A stretch of DNA of 64,000 nucleotides, from assembly GCF_964355755.1 (NCBI RefSeq), contig NC_092670.1, forward strand, positions 11,841,201 to 11,905,200, read 5' to 3'. The notes under the pieces are model-generated. The model was given only the letters and a program-made list of their open reading frames with translations, did no database searches and was not told where the DNA came from. Both the position numbers and the translations under genes were made by a program. Shown here piece after piece: positions 35,649 through 55,195 of this stretch (positions are counted from its first letter, which is position 1; every line of letters starts with the position of its first letter). The DNA comes from Antedon mediterranea (taxonomy: Eukaryota; Echinodermata; Crinoidea; Comatulida; Antedonidae).

Positions 35649-36759
35649 GTAAGTACTTATACTATGTTTTATTTGATTCTTATACTATATTAATTTAACT
35701 TGGCAAAATTATTTATTTTAAACTTATTTATTATAATGTCTTTAGGAACATGTGGTCAATGATTACCAAAAGTAAATTAATCACTGTCCTATCAGATACA
35801 GAGGCTATTTTGTGAACCAGTTAACCGGGGTAACTCTTACTCGTCTCGAATGATGAACTGGGTTCTTTAAAGTGCACATGGGTTATAACTGTGTACACTG
35901 GACCTACGGTTTATAGTCCTTATCCGCAGACTTCACCACCACTGGCACTACCAGAACTAGGAGCGAGTCGACCTGGAACCCATGCCAATACTGTTGAGGT
36001 AAAGGTAAACGGTGGCCATTTGACTCGCTCAACTTATCACAAAAAAAATTTTGTTGTTATTAAACTTTTAATTTTAATAATAATATTATATTAATCACAT
36101 TTAGAATTTTTAAAGTTCCACTGTAACGATTATAAAACTATTTAAAATTTGAATTGACTTAATGACAGTTTTTCCTTTTTGGACAATATTTATTCGTTGA
36201 TTACTTAATTTTAATTATTTAGAAAAAAATCCCAGTTTGATAAATACTCAAACTTACATTATGTATTAGGCCGTATAGTTATGTACCGTGATAAGCCGTA
36301 GTCCAGTAATATTATATTATCATTTACGGATCGTACTTATTTTTTTTCATTTCTTCATCACATTTATTCAATTAGTTTAAATAGAAATTGTCTATTCGAA
36401 AAAAATAAGTCTTAATAGCAATTGTCTATTCGAACGAAATAAGTTTTAATATTCATTCAAACACTTTGCAAAAAGGTTACTGAGAGATGTTTACTTCTTT
36501 TTACATGTTTTTGAAGCAGTTCTCTTTAAGGAGATATTTTTCTCAACCTCTGAACTACATTTCATTCTGTGAAAAAATACATCGAGTCTTGTCTCTTATT
36601 GTTGCAGTTAAAAATGTATTGTTTACAATTATAGTAAATTTACTGGTTTAGGTATCTTTTATTTTACCATATTTTACTATCTTTTATTTTTTTCTGAATC
36701 GTATTTAAATAGTATGTAAATCAAAATGTAAACCAACCAACCAAATTTCATTTGTTTTT

Positions 36760-37085
36760 TATTTTTTTATTTTTTATTTTATTCAATTTCCAGGCACAAA
36801 TAACAACGTATAAAACATAATAGCGCTGCAGCACCCTGAGGATTGCTATGAGTGCTGAGCACTATCGAATTGGCTCTCCATACTGCACTTAAAATGTTGT
36901 TGTTAAAATGACAATAAATAATAATCGTATCATATCGTAAAGCGCTAAATCAACTTCTATTGCTATTTTTTTTAAAGAACTCAAAACGCATCTTTCTAAC
37001 ATCCAATATAAGCGCCTTTGATTTTTACTTCGTTTTAGTTGTTTATGGCGCTATACAAATACCTAAATTATTATTATTATATTAT
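36760..37085 (+). mobile_element. Retroposon 3' end with (ATT)n tail
   Basis: The sequence ends TGGCGCTATACAAATACCTAA then (ATT)n. A similar ending (GTGCGCTATAAAAATCTT then (ATT)n) occurs at 41060-41100. Such a GCGCTATA(A/C)AAAT plus ATT-repeat 3' end typifies LINE/SINE tails. The body is non-coding and poorly preserved. Confidence 0.5.
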
Positions 37086-37700
37086 TAAATCATTTTCTCT
37101 ATAATAGTTTAATCAGAGAAGAGTGAAATTAATCATTCCATTAAAGTTGCTGTTCTCTTGCATTCTCGGATCCCACTATCACTTTATGATAAATAAAATA
37201 AACGTTCCATTCTAACTTTTAAATGTTTAAATGTAAAAACCTCAAAATCGTCAGCATGATGCGAGTGGGTTACGACGACGACGTGAGAACGGTGTAGACC
37301 AAGTCAATCATTGGCTCCTGAATCATCTGCTGGTATTCTAGCCTACAATTTATAATTAATTGTATCACAATATTTGTTTTGCCGAGCTTTGTAGGCCTAC
37401 ATATATTATAAAGTATTTGTTGTTGTTGATAATAAGAACAGAGATAGTGAGGGTATATTTCTTACAACAAATTCAGATTTGAATACCAATTTGTGAATTA
37501 ATTATAGATTTTATTAATGTATATAAGTTTACTGTATTGCAATTATTAATTCATATCGAAACCCTAAATAAATAAATTCATAAGAAACATGAACATATTT
37601 AATACTATGAAAACAACATTAATTAAAATCAATGTATAATTTGACGGATTTTGTTTCTTATGTACACAATTTGTTTTTGCAGATTTAACAAACCGAAGTC

Positions 37701-44280
<6,580 letters not shown>

Positions 44281-44702
44281 AAATAAGTCTGAACCTAAAC
44301 ACAAAGGCCTAATAATGCCTAGATAATTATGCACTTCCTTGGTTCTAGGTAAAACCCTACCTGACACCTTGGGTCAATAAGGCTTTTAGTTATTTACCCC
44401 GGTAAGTTGGTTCCTATTCAACAAAAAGTGTCCATAACTTACCCGGGTAACAGGCGTAAGGTTTTTGGGAATAAACGTACACCCGTAAGGCCTATCGGAC
44501 AGAAATTGAATTATTAAAATTTGTCACAGGCGGGAATAATTAACGCTAATATTTGCAGTCGCAATGGCACGGATACGTTACATGCAGGCTATGCCACCTG
44601 TCTATTGCGCCATTTGACTTCTGCACTGTGCAACCCTTTTATGCTTTGTCCTTTTGCCTATACATGAATAAGCTAGGCCTATGAACCTATACTATACAAA
44701 TC

Positions 44703-44708
44703 AATAAA
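44703..44708 (+). promoter_or_regulatory. Candidate poly(A) signal of zinc-finger gene 1
   Basis: First AATAAA after the stop codon at 44280, on the same strand, giving a 3' UTR of about 450 bases. Confidence 0.45.
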
Positions 44709-45899
44709 ACGGGTTGATAGGCCTACTTGACGAACCATAATTATCAACATAGCGAAAGTAGTACGTTAATTAAGTGCAAGTAAATAAATGAATGAAAGAA
44801 TTTATATTAGAATATAAATTAGCTGAACAATACTGTACACTGACAAGAGATTATGCAAATTATGTTTTAAGCTGTGCTATAAAGATAGATCCGACTTAAC
44901 TTAGCAATTAAAAGATGTCATTCGAACATTGAATCGTTTTGTCTCGTCTTTATTTTGTGAACAACAAACAAGGTGGACAAATTGGTACACATTAAACAAA
45001 TTTCATATGCCACTGCTGCTGGAACCGACTTTCTCCGGCGGAAAATGACGTATTATAACAAATATATAGTAGATAGTCTGGGACTGACTTACAAACGAAT
45101 AAGGTGATAAAACACAACCAAATAAACGTGGACTGCAACAAATTGTCGTAATTAATATGATATAACCTAGCCGATTTTCTTAAAGTAAACCTATCTAGGA
45201 AAATTTATCACAGTAAAATTCATAAATACCGGTTCATACAACATTGGTTTTTACAATACCTTAAATCTAACTCAACCAGGACATATTCTTACCACCAAAC
45301 TACGAATATAAACATCAATAAATTTATACCATAACATTCCTGTCTAGGATCCAGTAAAATGCTACCTTTATATATTATTCATAACTAAGCACAGCATGCT
45401 CTTTTTACTCATTGTTTTGTTATACTTTAATTAAAATGTATATGTTAACAACAACAACAACCAACATTCTCGTCGCACCATCTGGTTAACTATATAAATA
45501 ATTAATGAACCGACAGCGTCACATGCGATACATGGTAATTAATCTGGCGTTAATTATTTGCGTTCAAATGCTAATTTTATTCAAAATAGATAAATATATA
45601 ATAAGTAAATGCCTATATAGAATACATGCAGTAAGCAATCTTGTAAGCTGACACCATATTGGAGTCCGGAAACATTGGCCTACCTCTCCTAAGCGTACTC
45701 TGACCGTACAATTTAAATTTACCTTACGTTACGAGGAGCTGGTGAAGGCTAGGCATTTTTGCGCACATGACCGATATTTTGCGGCGTTCTAAATTTTCTA
45801 GCCAGTGTAACAGTACTTCCCCATTTCAATAAATTCTATTTTTATTCTGGTTGACCAAAGGTCACTTGATATTCATTCAATATATTACAAAAGTTTAAA
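44709..45899. other. Intergenic, no gene seen
   Basis: AT-rich unique-looking sequence between zinc-finger gene 1 and the LINE. No coding frame, tandem array or terminal-inverted element was recognised. Confidence 0.5.
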
Positions 45900-46231
45900 A
45901 CTAGGCCTACTACTCAAACTATCAAGGAGATTACCACACCTATCTGATAGGACAGTGATTCACTATTGGTAATCCTAAAGACATAAAATAAAAAAAATAA
46001 AAAAACTATTTTGACAAAAAATGTGATAACCCCCAAATGTGATAGAAATCCATTTAGCATGAAGCAAAAGCAATCCGATTCCACATTAGAAATCATCGCT
46101 AGATCAACTGTAGTATGTCGAGCCACTGATAACAACGCATTTCAGATCGCTCACAAAACCTCTAAATTGCTCCATAATTATACACTATACGGCATAATCA
46201 ATCAAACACCAATACTTCTAAAGGCTTTTAA

Positions 46232-47185
46232 ATGATGTCTACGAAGCCAAATTTAAGATCAAAACGGACAACCGGGAAATCAACCGATAATTTATCTGTG
46301 CCTACCGAAGGCCCGATCAACGATGGAGAACAGCCTGCTACCCAGCCTGCTGATTCACCCAACATACCAGAAACCGAAGCCTTGCCGGTACAACAACAAA
46401 GCCCATTGTTGTCAAAGGACTCGTCTACTTTGCAAGATGTTAAGCTCCTCCTATCAGACGATAAGGAACTTGTAAGTATTGTTGCAGCAACGATAAGCAA
46501 ACATATTCTTTCGTCACCCGATCTTATGGATAAAATAATATCATCCATATGCGGAAATGAAACCGTAATAAGATCAATAAGTGACGCTATTATTGACCAG
46601 GTTAGCCAAAATATTTACAGTAGCATCTCCATGGACAACGAGACTATAGCGGGCGACATTATTACTCTACAAGAGCAAAATGACCGTCTGAGAAAAGAAC
46701 ATCGCGGTATGGTGGACAAGATCGATGACCTCGAACAGTACAGTAGGCGCAACTGCCTACTAATTCACGGAGTACCCGAAACGGCAAATGAAAACACAGA
46801 TACTTTAACTCTAGATATTATAACATCACGCATCTGCGAAGATATGGAACTAATCGAGATTGACCGAACTCATCGACTTGGACGGAAGAGAGTACTCCAT
46901 AACAACAAAACACGCAGCAGTTCTAAACCGAGGCCTCGTCCGATTATCGTAAAATTTTCCACATACCGCGCACGAGCAGAAGTATTTCGCAACAAGAAAT
47001 TGCTTAAAAATTCTTCTTACTCCATAACCGAGAACTTAACACCTTCTCGCATGACCCTCCTGCGCGAAGCGGGCGCACATGCCGCTGTGGAAGCCGCGTG
47101 GTCGCTCGATGGACGGATCAACTGCCTTCTGCACAACAAGAAGAAGATTGTCATTAGGTCTACATCCGACCTCCGTAATCTCTAG
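46232..47185 (+). CDS. LINE ORF1 protein (coiled coil plus RRM-like domain)
   Basis: An intact 317-aa frame. The N-terminal ~70 residues are disordered and rich in P/T/S/Q. A heptad-like stretch near 145-172 (LQEQNDRLRKEHRGMVDKID) resembles the trimerising coiled coil of ORF1 proteins. From about 172 it has the ORF1/transposase-22-like signature DLEQYSRRNCLLIHGVPE, IDRTHRLGRKR, RPIIVKFSTYRARAEVF and ITENLTPSR. Such proteins bind LINE RNA and act as nucleic-acid chaperones. Its integrity contrasts with the broken ORF2. Confidence 0.83.
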   Translation: MMSTKPNLRSKRTTGKSTDNLSVPTEGPINDGEQPATQPADSPNIPETEALPVQQQSPLLSKDSSTLQDVKLLLSDDKELVSIVAATISKHILSSPDLMDKIISSICGNETVIRSISDAIIDQVSQNIYSSISMDNETIAGDIITLQEQNDRLRKEHRGMVDKIDDLEQYSRRNCLLIHGVPETANENTDTLTLDIITSRICEDMELIEIDRTHRLGRKRVLHNNKTRSSSKPRPRPIIVKFSTYRARAEVFRNKKLLKNSSYSITENLTPSRMTLLREAGAHAAVEAAWSLDGRINCLLHNKKKIVIRSTSDLRNL

Positions 47186-47224
47186 ATGTAATTAAAACAT
47201 CAACTATCAATTAATATTGCTTGT

Positions 47225-47368
47225 ATGTTCCGCTTTGCGGATTCAGCTACAGTAAACCTTGATTGTTCCTGTCTGATCCCAAAATTATTTATATTACATT
47301 ACTCCTGCTGTTGTCGTTTATCGTCATCATCATCTTTTATTATTATTATTATTATTGTTATTATTAGT

Positions 47369-47403
<35 letters not shown>

Positions 47404-47927
47404 GGTATTATTATTACTAGTATTATTATCATCCCATTTGTATTGCTATACCATTCATTTGATCGTAATAGTTAATTGATAATTGGTACGGTATTATTAA
47501 TCATTATTATTCTTCTTTATTATAATACCGTTATCATATTATTACGACTACTATTCAATAATTGTAACAACTGATATCCCTAAAATCACTATTATGAAGT
47601 ATATTGATTTATATACCTATCATTATTATTCCCTTTGTTTTCATACTATTAGCAATACTTTTAATCAATAACTTTGAGAATAAACATTGTATAACTAATA
47701 TTACTTTAATTACCAATAACTCTATTATCAAACATATATATTGGTATAAAAATAAGTAAACAACCAACCTCAATGCCTTAATTTAATTTAAAACTTCCAT
47801 ATTACGCAATTTTGTAGTGCTCTGTGCGATTATGCAATATTATTCCTACTTATAATTCATCTGATAAATCGAATATTTATAAACCTCATTATTATTATTA
47901 TTATTATTGTTATTATTAATTGTTTAA
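47225..47927. repeat. LINE inter-ORF spacer with (TTA/ATT)n tracts
   Basis: A non-coding spacer rich in ATT/TTA trinucleotide runs (about 47335-47405 and 47888-47920). The frame at 47225-47479 (S/I/L homopolymers) only reflects these runs. Confidence 0.75.
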
Positions 47928-50897
47928 ATGTATACTCGTTCTATGTCTTGTGTGTCTTGTGATAAATGTATAAGGGTAGCCACATATGTTAACTGTGATA
48001 TTTGCAATAAGCCTTCTCATGCAACCTGCGCCGGTTTTCCCTACTCAAATTCGCTCAAATTTTACTGCTGCAAATGTCTTGAAGAAACCCTTCCTTTCAA
48101 CCACATAATTGATGATGATGAATTCAAACATGAAATAAAACAGTTAAACAATGATCATACCATAAATTATTCTAATCTGCAATCATTACAATTTAATCCT
48201 TTTGATCTAAACGACAATAATGATTACGACTATATTAATGAAATAACTAATCATAATGATAAATGTGAATATTATTTGAGTGATTCATTTAACAACAAAA
48301 TAATCAACACAAATTCCAATCTCAGTATACTTCATATGAACTCCCGAAGCCTCATAAAAAACTTTAATTCCATCACAAACTATCTTCTTACTCTAAATCA
48401 TAAATTCCAAATTATTGGTTTTAGTGAAACCTGGTTGGATAACATCAACAATGTACCGTCTCCACTCACTCATATCGAAGGATACACAATGATACAATCT
48501 AACCGTGCAGGTAAAAGAGGCGGGGGAGTTGCCCTTTACATTTCAGATGAACTAAATTTCAAAATCAGAAGTGATATAAATTTACCAACAAACCAAAATT
48601 ATGATTCGTTATTTATTGAAATAGAATCTATTACCAAAAATAGCATTGTTGGTATTATCTATAGGCCTCCCAATAGCTCTTTTCAACCATTCATAAACAA
48701 CATTTCTAACTGCATTGATTCAATAACAAAGGAAAAAAAACAATTATTTGTCTGTGGTGACTTTAACCTAGACCTTATAAAACACTCAACCCATAACTAC
48801 ACGAATGAATTCTTAAACACCATGTACTCAGCATCTTTATATCCTCTAATTGACAAACCAACTAGAATAACCACTAAAACATCTACACTTATTGATAATA
48901 TTTTTACAAATGTACTTGACCAAAAAATAACTCCTGGTATTCTTTTTAACGACATTACTGATCACTTTCCAGTATTCCAAATCCTAAACAATTCCCATTC
49001 AAATCAAATAAAAAATTTAAAATGTAACAAAAAACATTACTCAAGAAAGATAAACCAAGAAAATATAGCATCTCTAGGGATTAACTTAATGAACACGAAC
49101 TGGGACGATGTCTACCAAAATAACTCTGCAAATGAATCCTACAATATTTTTCTCGACAGATTTTCTTCACTATACGATACTCACCTCCCAAAGACAAGAA
49201 CTAAAATTAACAAACGTAAACTTTGTAAACCATGGATAACAAAAGGTATAATCAAATCTATAAACACTAGAAATAAATTATATAAAAAATATATAAAAAC
49301 ACCAAATATGATTAATAAAACCAATTACATTACTTACAGAAATAAACTCACACGACTAATAAGAACATCATGTAAGCAACACTATACAAATAAGTTTAAC
49401 GACTATAAAAATAACATTAAAAAAACCTGGAATATAATTAATAACATTCTCTGTAAAAACACCACAAAGACGCTACCTAGTTATTTTACAGATAATGGTA
49501 CAAAAATTACTGACCCATCTCAAATTGCCAATAAATTCAATCGCTAATTTACTGATATTGGACCTAATCTTTCTTCTAAAATTTCGGCTACTCATGGCAA
49601 CTTTACTGATTATCTAAAGAATCCCACTCAAAATTCAATTTTCTTCCAACCTACATCTGGTAAAGAGATTCTTGAAATAATTTCTAATCTAAAAAACAGT
49701 AAAAGTGCTGGCCTTGATGATATTGAACCCACGATTATTAAAAAAATTGGACCTTTTATTACCAGACCCCTTACCCACATTTTTAATCTATCACTAACTA
49801 ATGGTGTATTTCCATCATCCTTAAAAATCGCCAAAGTAATTCCTATTCATAAAAAAAATGATTCCCATTCCTTTGAAAACTACCGTCCAATCTCAATTTT
49901 GCCTTGCTTTTCTAAAATACTCGAACGCCTTATATACAATAGACTTTACAACTTTCTTTCTTCACATAAATCTTTTCATGATAACCAATATGGCTTCAGA
50001 CCAAAACATTCTACTGATCTTGCAATCCTGGACATTCAAAGTAAAATCTCTAACGCCTTATCTAAAAACCACCATACTATTGGCTTATTTTTGGACTTGT
50101 CTAAAGCATTTGACACTATTAACCACACAATTCTTTTAACTAAACTTAGTCACTATGGAATCCGTGGAACTCCTCTATCTCTACTTTCTAACTATCTTCA
50201 AAACAGACAACAAATCACCTCTCCTATCAAAAGGGTTACTTATTCTCAGTTCCTTGGTGTAACTATAGATGATAACTTAAACTGGAAAACCCATATAACA
50301 AATATAGCTAATAAAATTTCAAAAAACATCGGTGTCTTAAAAAAACTTAAATATATTCTACCCTCTAATATCCTCTTTTCTTTATATAACACATTAATTT
50401 TACCTTATCTATCCTATTGTAACATTGCTTGGGGAATTACAGATACTAAAAATAAAACTCTCTGTCCATGGGCTTCCACACATATTTCTAAATTAGACAA
50501 ACTCTTTAAACTCCAAAAACGGGCTATTCGCATTTGTACCAATTCTCACTATATAGCCCACACAAAGTCCCTTTTCTTTAAACTTAATACCCTAAACATC
50601 TTCGATATTAACAAATTACAAATCGCCACATTCATGCACAGATATTCAAACAATCAACTTCCAAATATTTTCAAACATTTCTTCATCAAAAATAATGAAT
50701 TTCACAACTACAATACAAGAAACGCCAACAATTACGCCACAATAAATTTAACCCATAACACAATCCGGAATTCTATCAAATACCATGGTCCTCTAGTATG
50801 GAATAATTTAAGTCAATCCTTACTAAATACTAATAACTTAAATACATTCAAATCCAAATATAAACAATTCCTTTTATCACAATACAGATCGTACTAA
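47928..50897 (+). pseudogene. LINE ORF2 (PHD finger, endonuclease, reverse transcriptase), inactivated
   Basis: One frame over 2970 nt, with a single in-frame stop TAA at 49545-49547 where the context (NKFNR-stop-FTDIGPN) expects an aromatic codon. Residues about 8-55 form a PHD-like zinc finger (CVSC, CDICNKPSHATC, CCKC). About 131-350 is an apurinic-type endonuclease (HMNSRSL, FSETW, IYRPPNS, CGDFNLD, TDHFPVF). The reverse transcriptase follows (PIHKK, YRPISILPC, YGFRPKHST, FLDLSKAFDTINH), then a jump at about 50212 from NYLQNRQQ straight to ITSPIKRVTYSQFLGV. The GVPQGS and FADD motifs expected between are absent, so the enzyme cannot work. The C-terminal HNYNTRN...YHGPLVWNNL is intact. Confidence 0.88.
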
Positions 50898-51045
50898 TAA
50901 AACTTTTTCATCAAACTTTTTTTTTTTGTCTCACCTCCTGCAAGTATATATGATAGTACATATACTATACCCTTTACGTTTGTCCTCTTGTTGTGTTTGT
51001 ATTGTCCTGTAGCTTAATTGTGTATAAAAAAAAAATATAAAAAAA

Positions 51046-51076
<31 letters not shown>

Positions 51077-51276
51077 TTTCTACTACTTTAATTAATATTT
51101 AATTATTGTCTATTGTAATTGATACAATTATTAGTGTATTTTGTACTGGTGAAACCAGGCTTAAAGCTCTATATTGAGCTTATTTGGTCTTTTCCAGGCT
51201 TTGCATTTTTTTATTTAATACTTATTATGTAAAAATATTAAGTTTGATGCATTGTGAAATAAAAACGAACGAACGA

Positions 51277-54200
51277 AAAACTGTTGGTTGCTTGTTTCCA
51301 TTTTTCCAAAGGTTCACATAATCGTGATCTTAATTATATTATATTTTAAGTATAAATTACGAATGAGGGTTTGTTTATTGTAAATACATAATAGGAAAAT
51401 AACGCTTAAAAAAGAACGACGTTTAAATTGACAAATGATTTCACTCGACTCGATAATTTCTGAATTAAAGTCAAGGAATTAGTCTTCCCTGGATAAAAGC
51501 ACGGTATTGGCCTAAGTAAGCACATGGCTTATTATGTTAATAACTTAAATTACTAATACTATTCAAGATTAAAAATAAATGATGAAATACGCTAGTTGCA
51601 CACTTAAAACAATATGTTCGATGACGAATGTATTGCATTAATGATTTTTATAAAAATTCAATTATGGCTATATTGTAACTGGTTGTACAATGTATATGTT
51701 ACGGTTAAAAGTGCCTCTATCTGTTCATTTTTTATGTAAACCTAAACGGAGTTGAAGTAACATGGTACAAAAACAAATTCTCTAAAACTCTCAGTTTTTT
51801 GTTATTTATTATTATGAATTTAAAATGTTTTACTTGTTTCCTCAAAAGTTGCTAAGTGATTGCTGTTTCTTTTTAGTTGTGTCACTTCTGTCTGGTAGTG
51901 TAGATCTCTTAATATGCATTCACTTCTAAAATATCACCTATATCAGCAATTGTATTTGGTCTTATCAATGTTTATTGTTATTATCATTATTATTTTAATG
52001 ATGAAATAAAAAAACTTCTAATTGAACTATTCTTTCTTCCAAATAACACATTGGCATAGGTATTTCTCATAAAAATATTCAATTTTTGTAAGCAATCTAA
52101 GGAGATTACGTGGAAATACTAATGGCTCTCTACGTGTTATTTTGAAAGGTCAGCAGGTGCGGGCAAACAATTTTATTGATCATACATTCCTAAAATTATA
52201 GATCTTAGTTTTGAGGATTTTATTGTTTTTACAAAATGTTGTAAATAGAGAGACTTTCAAAATTAAAAAAAACGGTACGGTTGAAAATTAAGCAAACAAA
52301 TTGTACCACATAGACCTATACTAGCTATGTTAAAATTTGGACATATTTATATTCATGTAGCAGGATTAGACTTTCGTATTTTTAACTTGTTTTACCATTG
52401 TTAACAGAGATTACCTACTACTGAAAAATAAGTCTGCCTAGTTTTTATCATTTTGCCAAATTCTGTATTTTACCATTTATAGGGAAAGTAATGTTTTTCA
52501 GTGATAATTTTATGTGCATTTAACCGGAATATATCTAAAATTCATGCCTTTATCTGAGCTTTGAAATATATAATTGTACAAAATATTGATCATTCTCAAT
52601 CATTCATGTTTAAACATGACACAATGCAGCAGATTGCAATACACATTCATAAAGCCTTTCGATTGATTTTAATTTAAAATGTCCTAAAGTCCAGTTGCCA
52701 CCTTACAAAACTCAAGAGCTATATCGATTTCAGAATAATTAAAGCAAAACGCAATTAAATATGTCCTTTGGCCAAATCCAACGCGCTTACAATTTTCATA
52801 CATTGATTACGTAATAATATAACGTAGCGGTCAGACTTTTAATCTACTGTTGTTCATGTAATATGAAAACGATGAACTGTTTTAGTTTCTAGTCATTTGT
52901 AGCATATTGGATACGTTAGTTAATACATTAATAATTGTACAGCGGATGTGTCTTTTGTTCAGCAAGGGCGCTAAGCTGAAAATACGCTTATTTATAGATT
53001 TGGCATGTTTTGTCATTTACATATAAGAATTTATTACATTTATACATGATTCCGTTTCAAGGGTACTTGAAATGAATAATTTTCTCAACTGACATTATGG
53101 GCATTGGAATATGTTATCAACACTCATTGCGTCAATAATATAACCTGTGTTTATGTAATATAACAGTTAAGGTTGAAAAGGCCCACAAAAGATATAAAAT
53201 AAAATCAAGCATTGAATAGAACATTTTGAAGTTTTAATTCACTTCAGCAGAAAAATAATAATTCAACTTATAAAAAGATTGAATAAATAATAATTATTTC
53301 TTCCCATTGCCTATTTAAACAAAATTAAAGTACGATTCCGTAAGTTATTATTTTTTTTCGATTGATAATATGATATGATAACAAAATATGGAAACCGTAA
53401 AGCCCTAATAAAATAATTATATTTATTCTTCGAAAAATTGTATACAGAAAAATTTATCTAAATTCTGTAAAAATATATAAAACATTTTGTGATTAAAAAG
53501 TATAAATAAATAAAAATATGAATAAAGCAACAAAACTATTATGAAGGTAGTTGAAAAACTTCGGACGTTTCCGCAATGTATTTTTATGGATTCTTTTATT
53601 GTTGTAGATATTACATAATATTTTGTTGAAATTTTTCAAAATTTCGTTTGCTAACCTTCTGAAAAAAAACCCCAGTGCATTTCATTCTTCAGTTGTTTTG
53701 AAGACGCTACAATCCTATAACAAGAATTAAATCTAAGAACTAATAGAACTCCGTGTTAAGAGAAACAAAGCCAACAGCCATAAGTCGCGTGCTAAAACGC
53801 ATAGTGATACCGGACCGACAGACAGACCGCCAGACCAACAGACCGACCGATTGACATAGTGAACTATAGAGTCGCGTCCACGCGACTAAAAATGAATTGA
53901 GCACATTTTGTCTGTATTTTCGTTTTATCCAACAGCTTCCGGTAAAGGTTTGGCTTAAAATTAACCTTTTAGTTCATTATTTTATAAGTGAAATTATTAA
54001 TTTGTTCGCCTTTTCCCTTAAATGTATGATTTATTAATTATTTAAAAATAAAATTTTTGAGACAATATATCTTTAATTATTGTGATTCAAAATACCATCT
54101 TATTAGAAAATGGTATGTCAATCTTCCCCGGTCATATAAACCACAACAATAAACAGTAAATAATGGCAGGATTCTTCATTGTAAAACCGTTGAAATCAAA

Positions 54201-55110
54201 ACAAAATGCGGACTATTCAGCTAATTAGCCAATAGGCATAACAAGTAAAATAATGAATGTTGTAAATAAAATGTTTACACCAATAAAGTTTGTAGACCTT
54301 TTCTTAGTGCAATAGGAACATGATTTAAATACAAGTTTAGGACATGTTTAAGAAAGCATAGAAAAGAAATAATGATAATTACACGAGGCCATACTATTAA
54401 GATGGGTCACAGTACATCATTCATAAATTTTAAATTGGGACAAAGTATGAGCTACGTCTTCTTCATAGAAGCCAATCATTACATAATGATACAAAGTTCA
54501 AAACAGCTCTATTTCTTACAGGTTTTGGTAACGGTACATCATCATAACTTTAAATTTCAAATTTAAAATGGGGCAAAGTATGAGATTAAGTCTTCTTAAT
54601 ATAGAAATTATTCATTACGTAATGTTAAATAAACACAATTAAAAACGGCTTTATTTCTATTGTATAATAGGCCTAATATTTTATACTATTATTTGAAATA
54701 AATAACAAATACAAGTGTGGCCAAACAGGGAGTTCAATAATGTAATAATATTGATTGTTATATGAAACTTATGTAGGATGACCACCAAAAAAAAAACTAA
54801 ATAAAAAATTGGCCCAGTCCAACCCATGTCCGAAAAGTGGTTCAGAATTGGGATCATGATGAGTCATTTCATGGATTAAAATTCTTGAATATTTGTACGG
54901 CCTAATAAAAATAACAAAAAAATGGTCCAGAAGTTGGGATCATCATGATCTCTATTCCCCCTCCCCCTTCCATAATTTAGTTTTTGCCATCCCCATGCTA
55001 ACAGACAGAAAAAAAACACACACACACAAACAAATATCGCAGACACAAAATAAAAACATCCTTGGCGAAATTTTAACTACGCAATAGCGTAAAACTTGTT
55101 TAACACAACA
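51277..55110. other. Long intergenic stretch upstream of zinc-finger gene 2
   Basis: No gene is supported. It contains a piece of the FReD-flank repeat near 52148, a (GACAGACC)-type run with AGAGTCGCGTCCACGCGACT at about 53810-53890, a possible MITE right end (GAGACAATATATCTTTAA) at about 54059, and an imperfect ~120-bp direct repeat at 54395-54650. The rest is AT-rich and unremarkable. Confidence 0.5.
54395..54650 (+). repeat. Imperfect direct repeat, two ~120-bp copies
   Basis: Copy 1 (about 54409-54520) and copy 2 (about 54532-54655) share GTACATCAT(T/C)CATAA, TTAAA(T/A)TGGG(A/G)CAAAGTATGAG, GTCTTCTT...ATAGAA and CATTAC(A/G)TAATG in order. Confidence 0.7.
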
Positions 55111-55119
55111 ATAAAACTC

Positions 55120-55195
55120 GCAATCCCATTGGCTATCAGCATTTCTTCAAAAGAACCAGTCGTATAAATAGTCTGCTAACAAATAAATCAAGTGA
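55120..55195 (+). promoter_or_regulatory. Candidate promoter of zinc-finger gene 2
   Basis: CCCATTGGCTATCAG (an inverted CCAAT box) is followed about 35 bp later by TATAAATAG at 55163-55171, on the strand and side expected for zinc-finger gene 2. The acceptor before its first coding exon (56680) requires an upstream 5' UTR exon. Inference from motifs only. Confidence 0.35.

Larger units (their letters stand above)
45900..51276 (+). mobile_element. Nearly full-length but inactive LINE retrotransposon
   Basis: Order: 5' region, ORF1 (46232-47185), an ATT-repeat-rich spacer, ORF2 (47928-50897), then a ~380-bp 3' UTR ending AAATAAAAACGAACGAACGA at about 51276, a microsatellite tail typical of LINEs. 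The 5' boundary is uncertain. ORF content (ORF1 with RRM-like region; PHD-like finger, AP-type endonuclease and reverse transcriptase) fits the CR1/L2/Jockey group; the clade is not resolved. It sits between the two zinc-finger paralogues. Confidence 0.87.

Noticed and set aside
35891-36094. 67-aa frame MYTGPTVYSPYPQTSPP...
   Set aside because: No splice context, paralogue or domain; the compositional bias looks like a fragment of a dispersed repeat.
46011-46235. 74-aa frame just before LINE ORF1
   Set aside because: It overlaps the ORF1 start and has no recognised motif; probably 5' UTR of the LINE.
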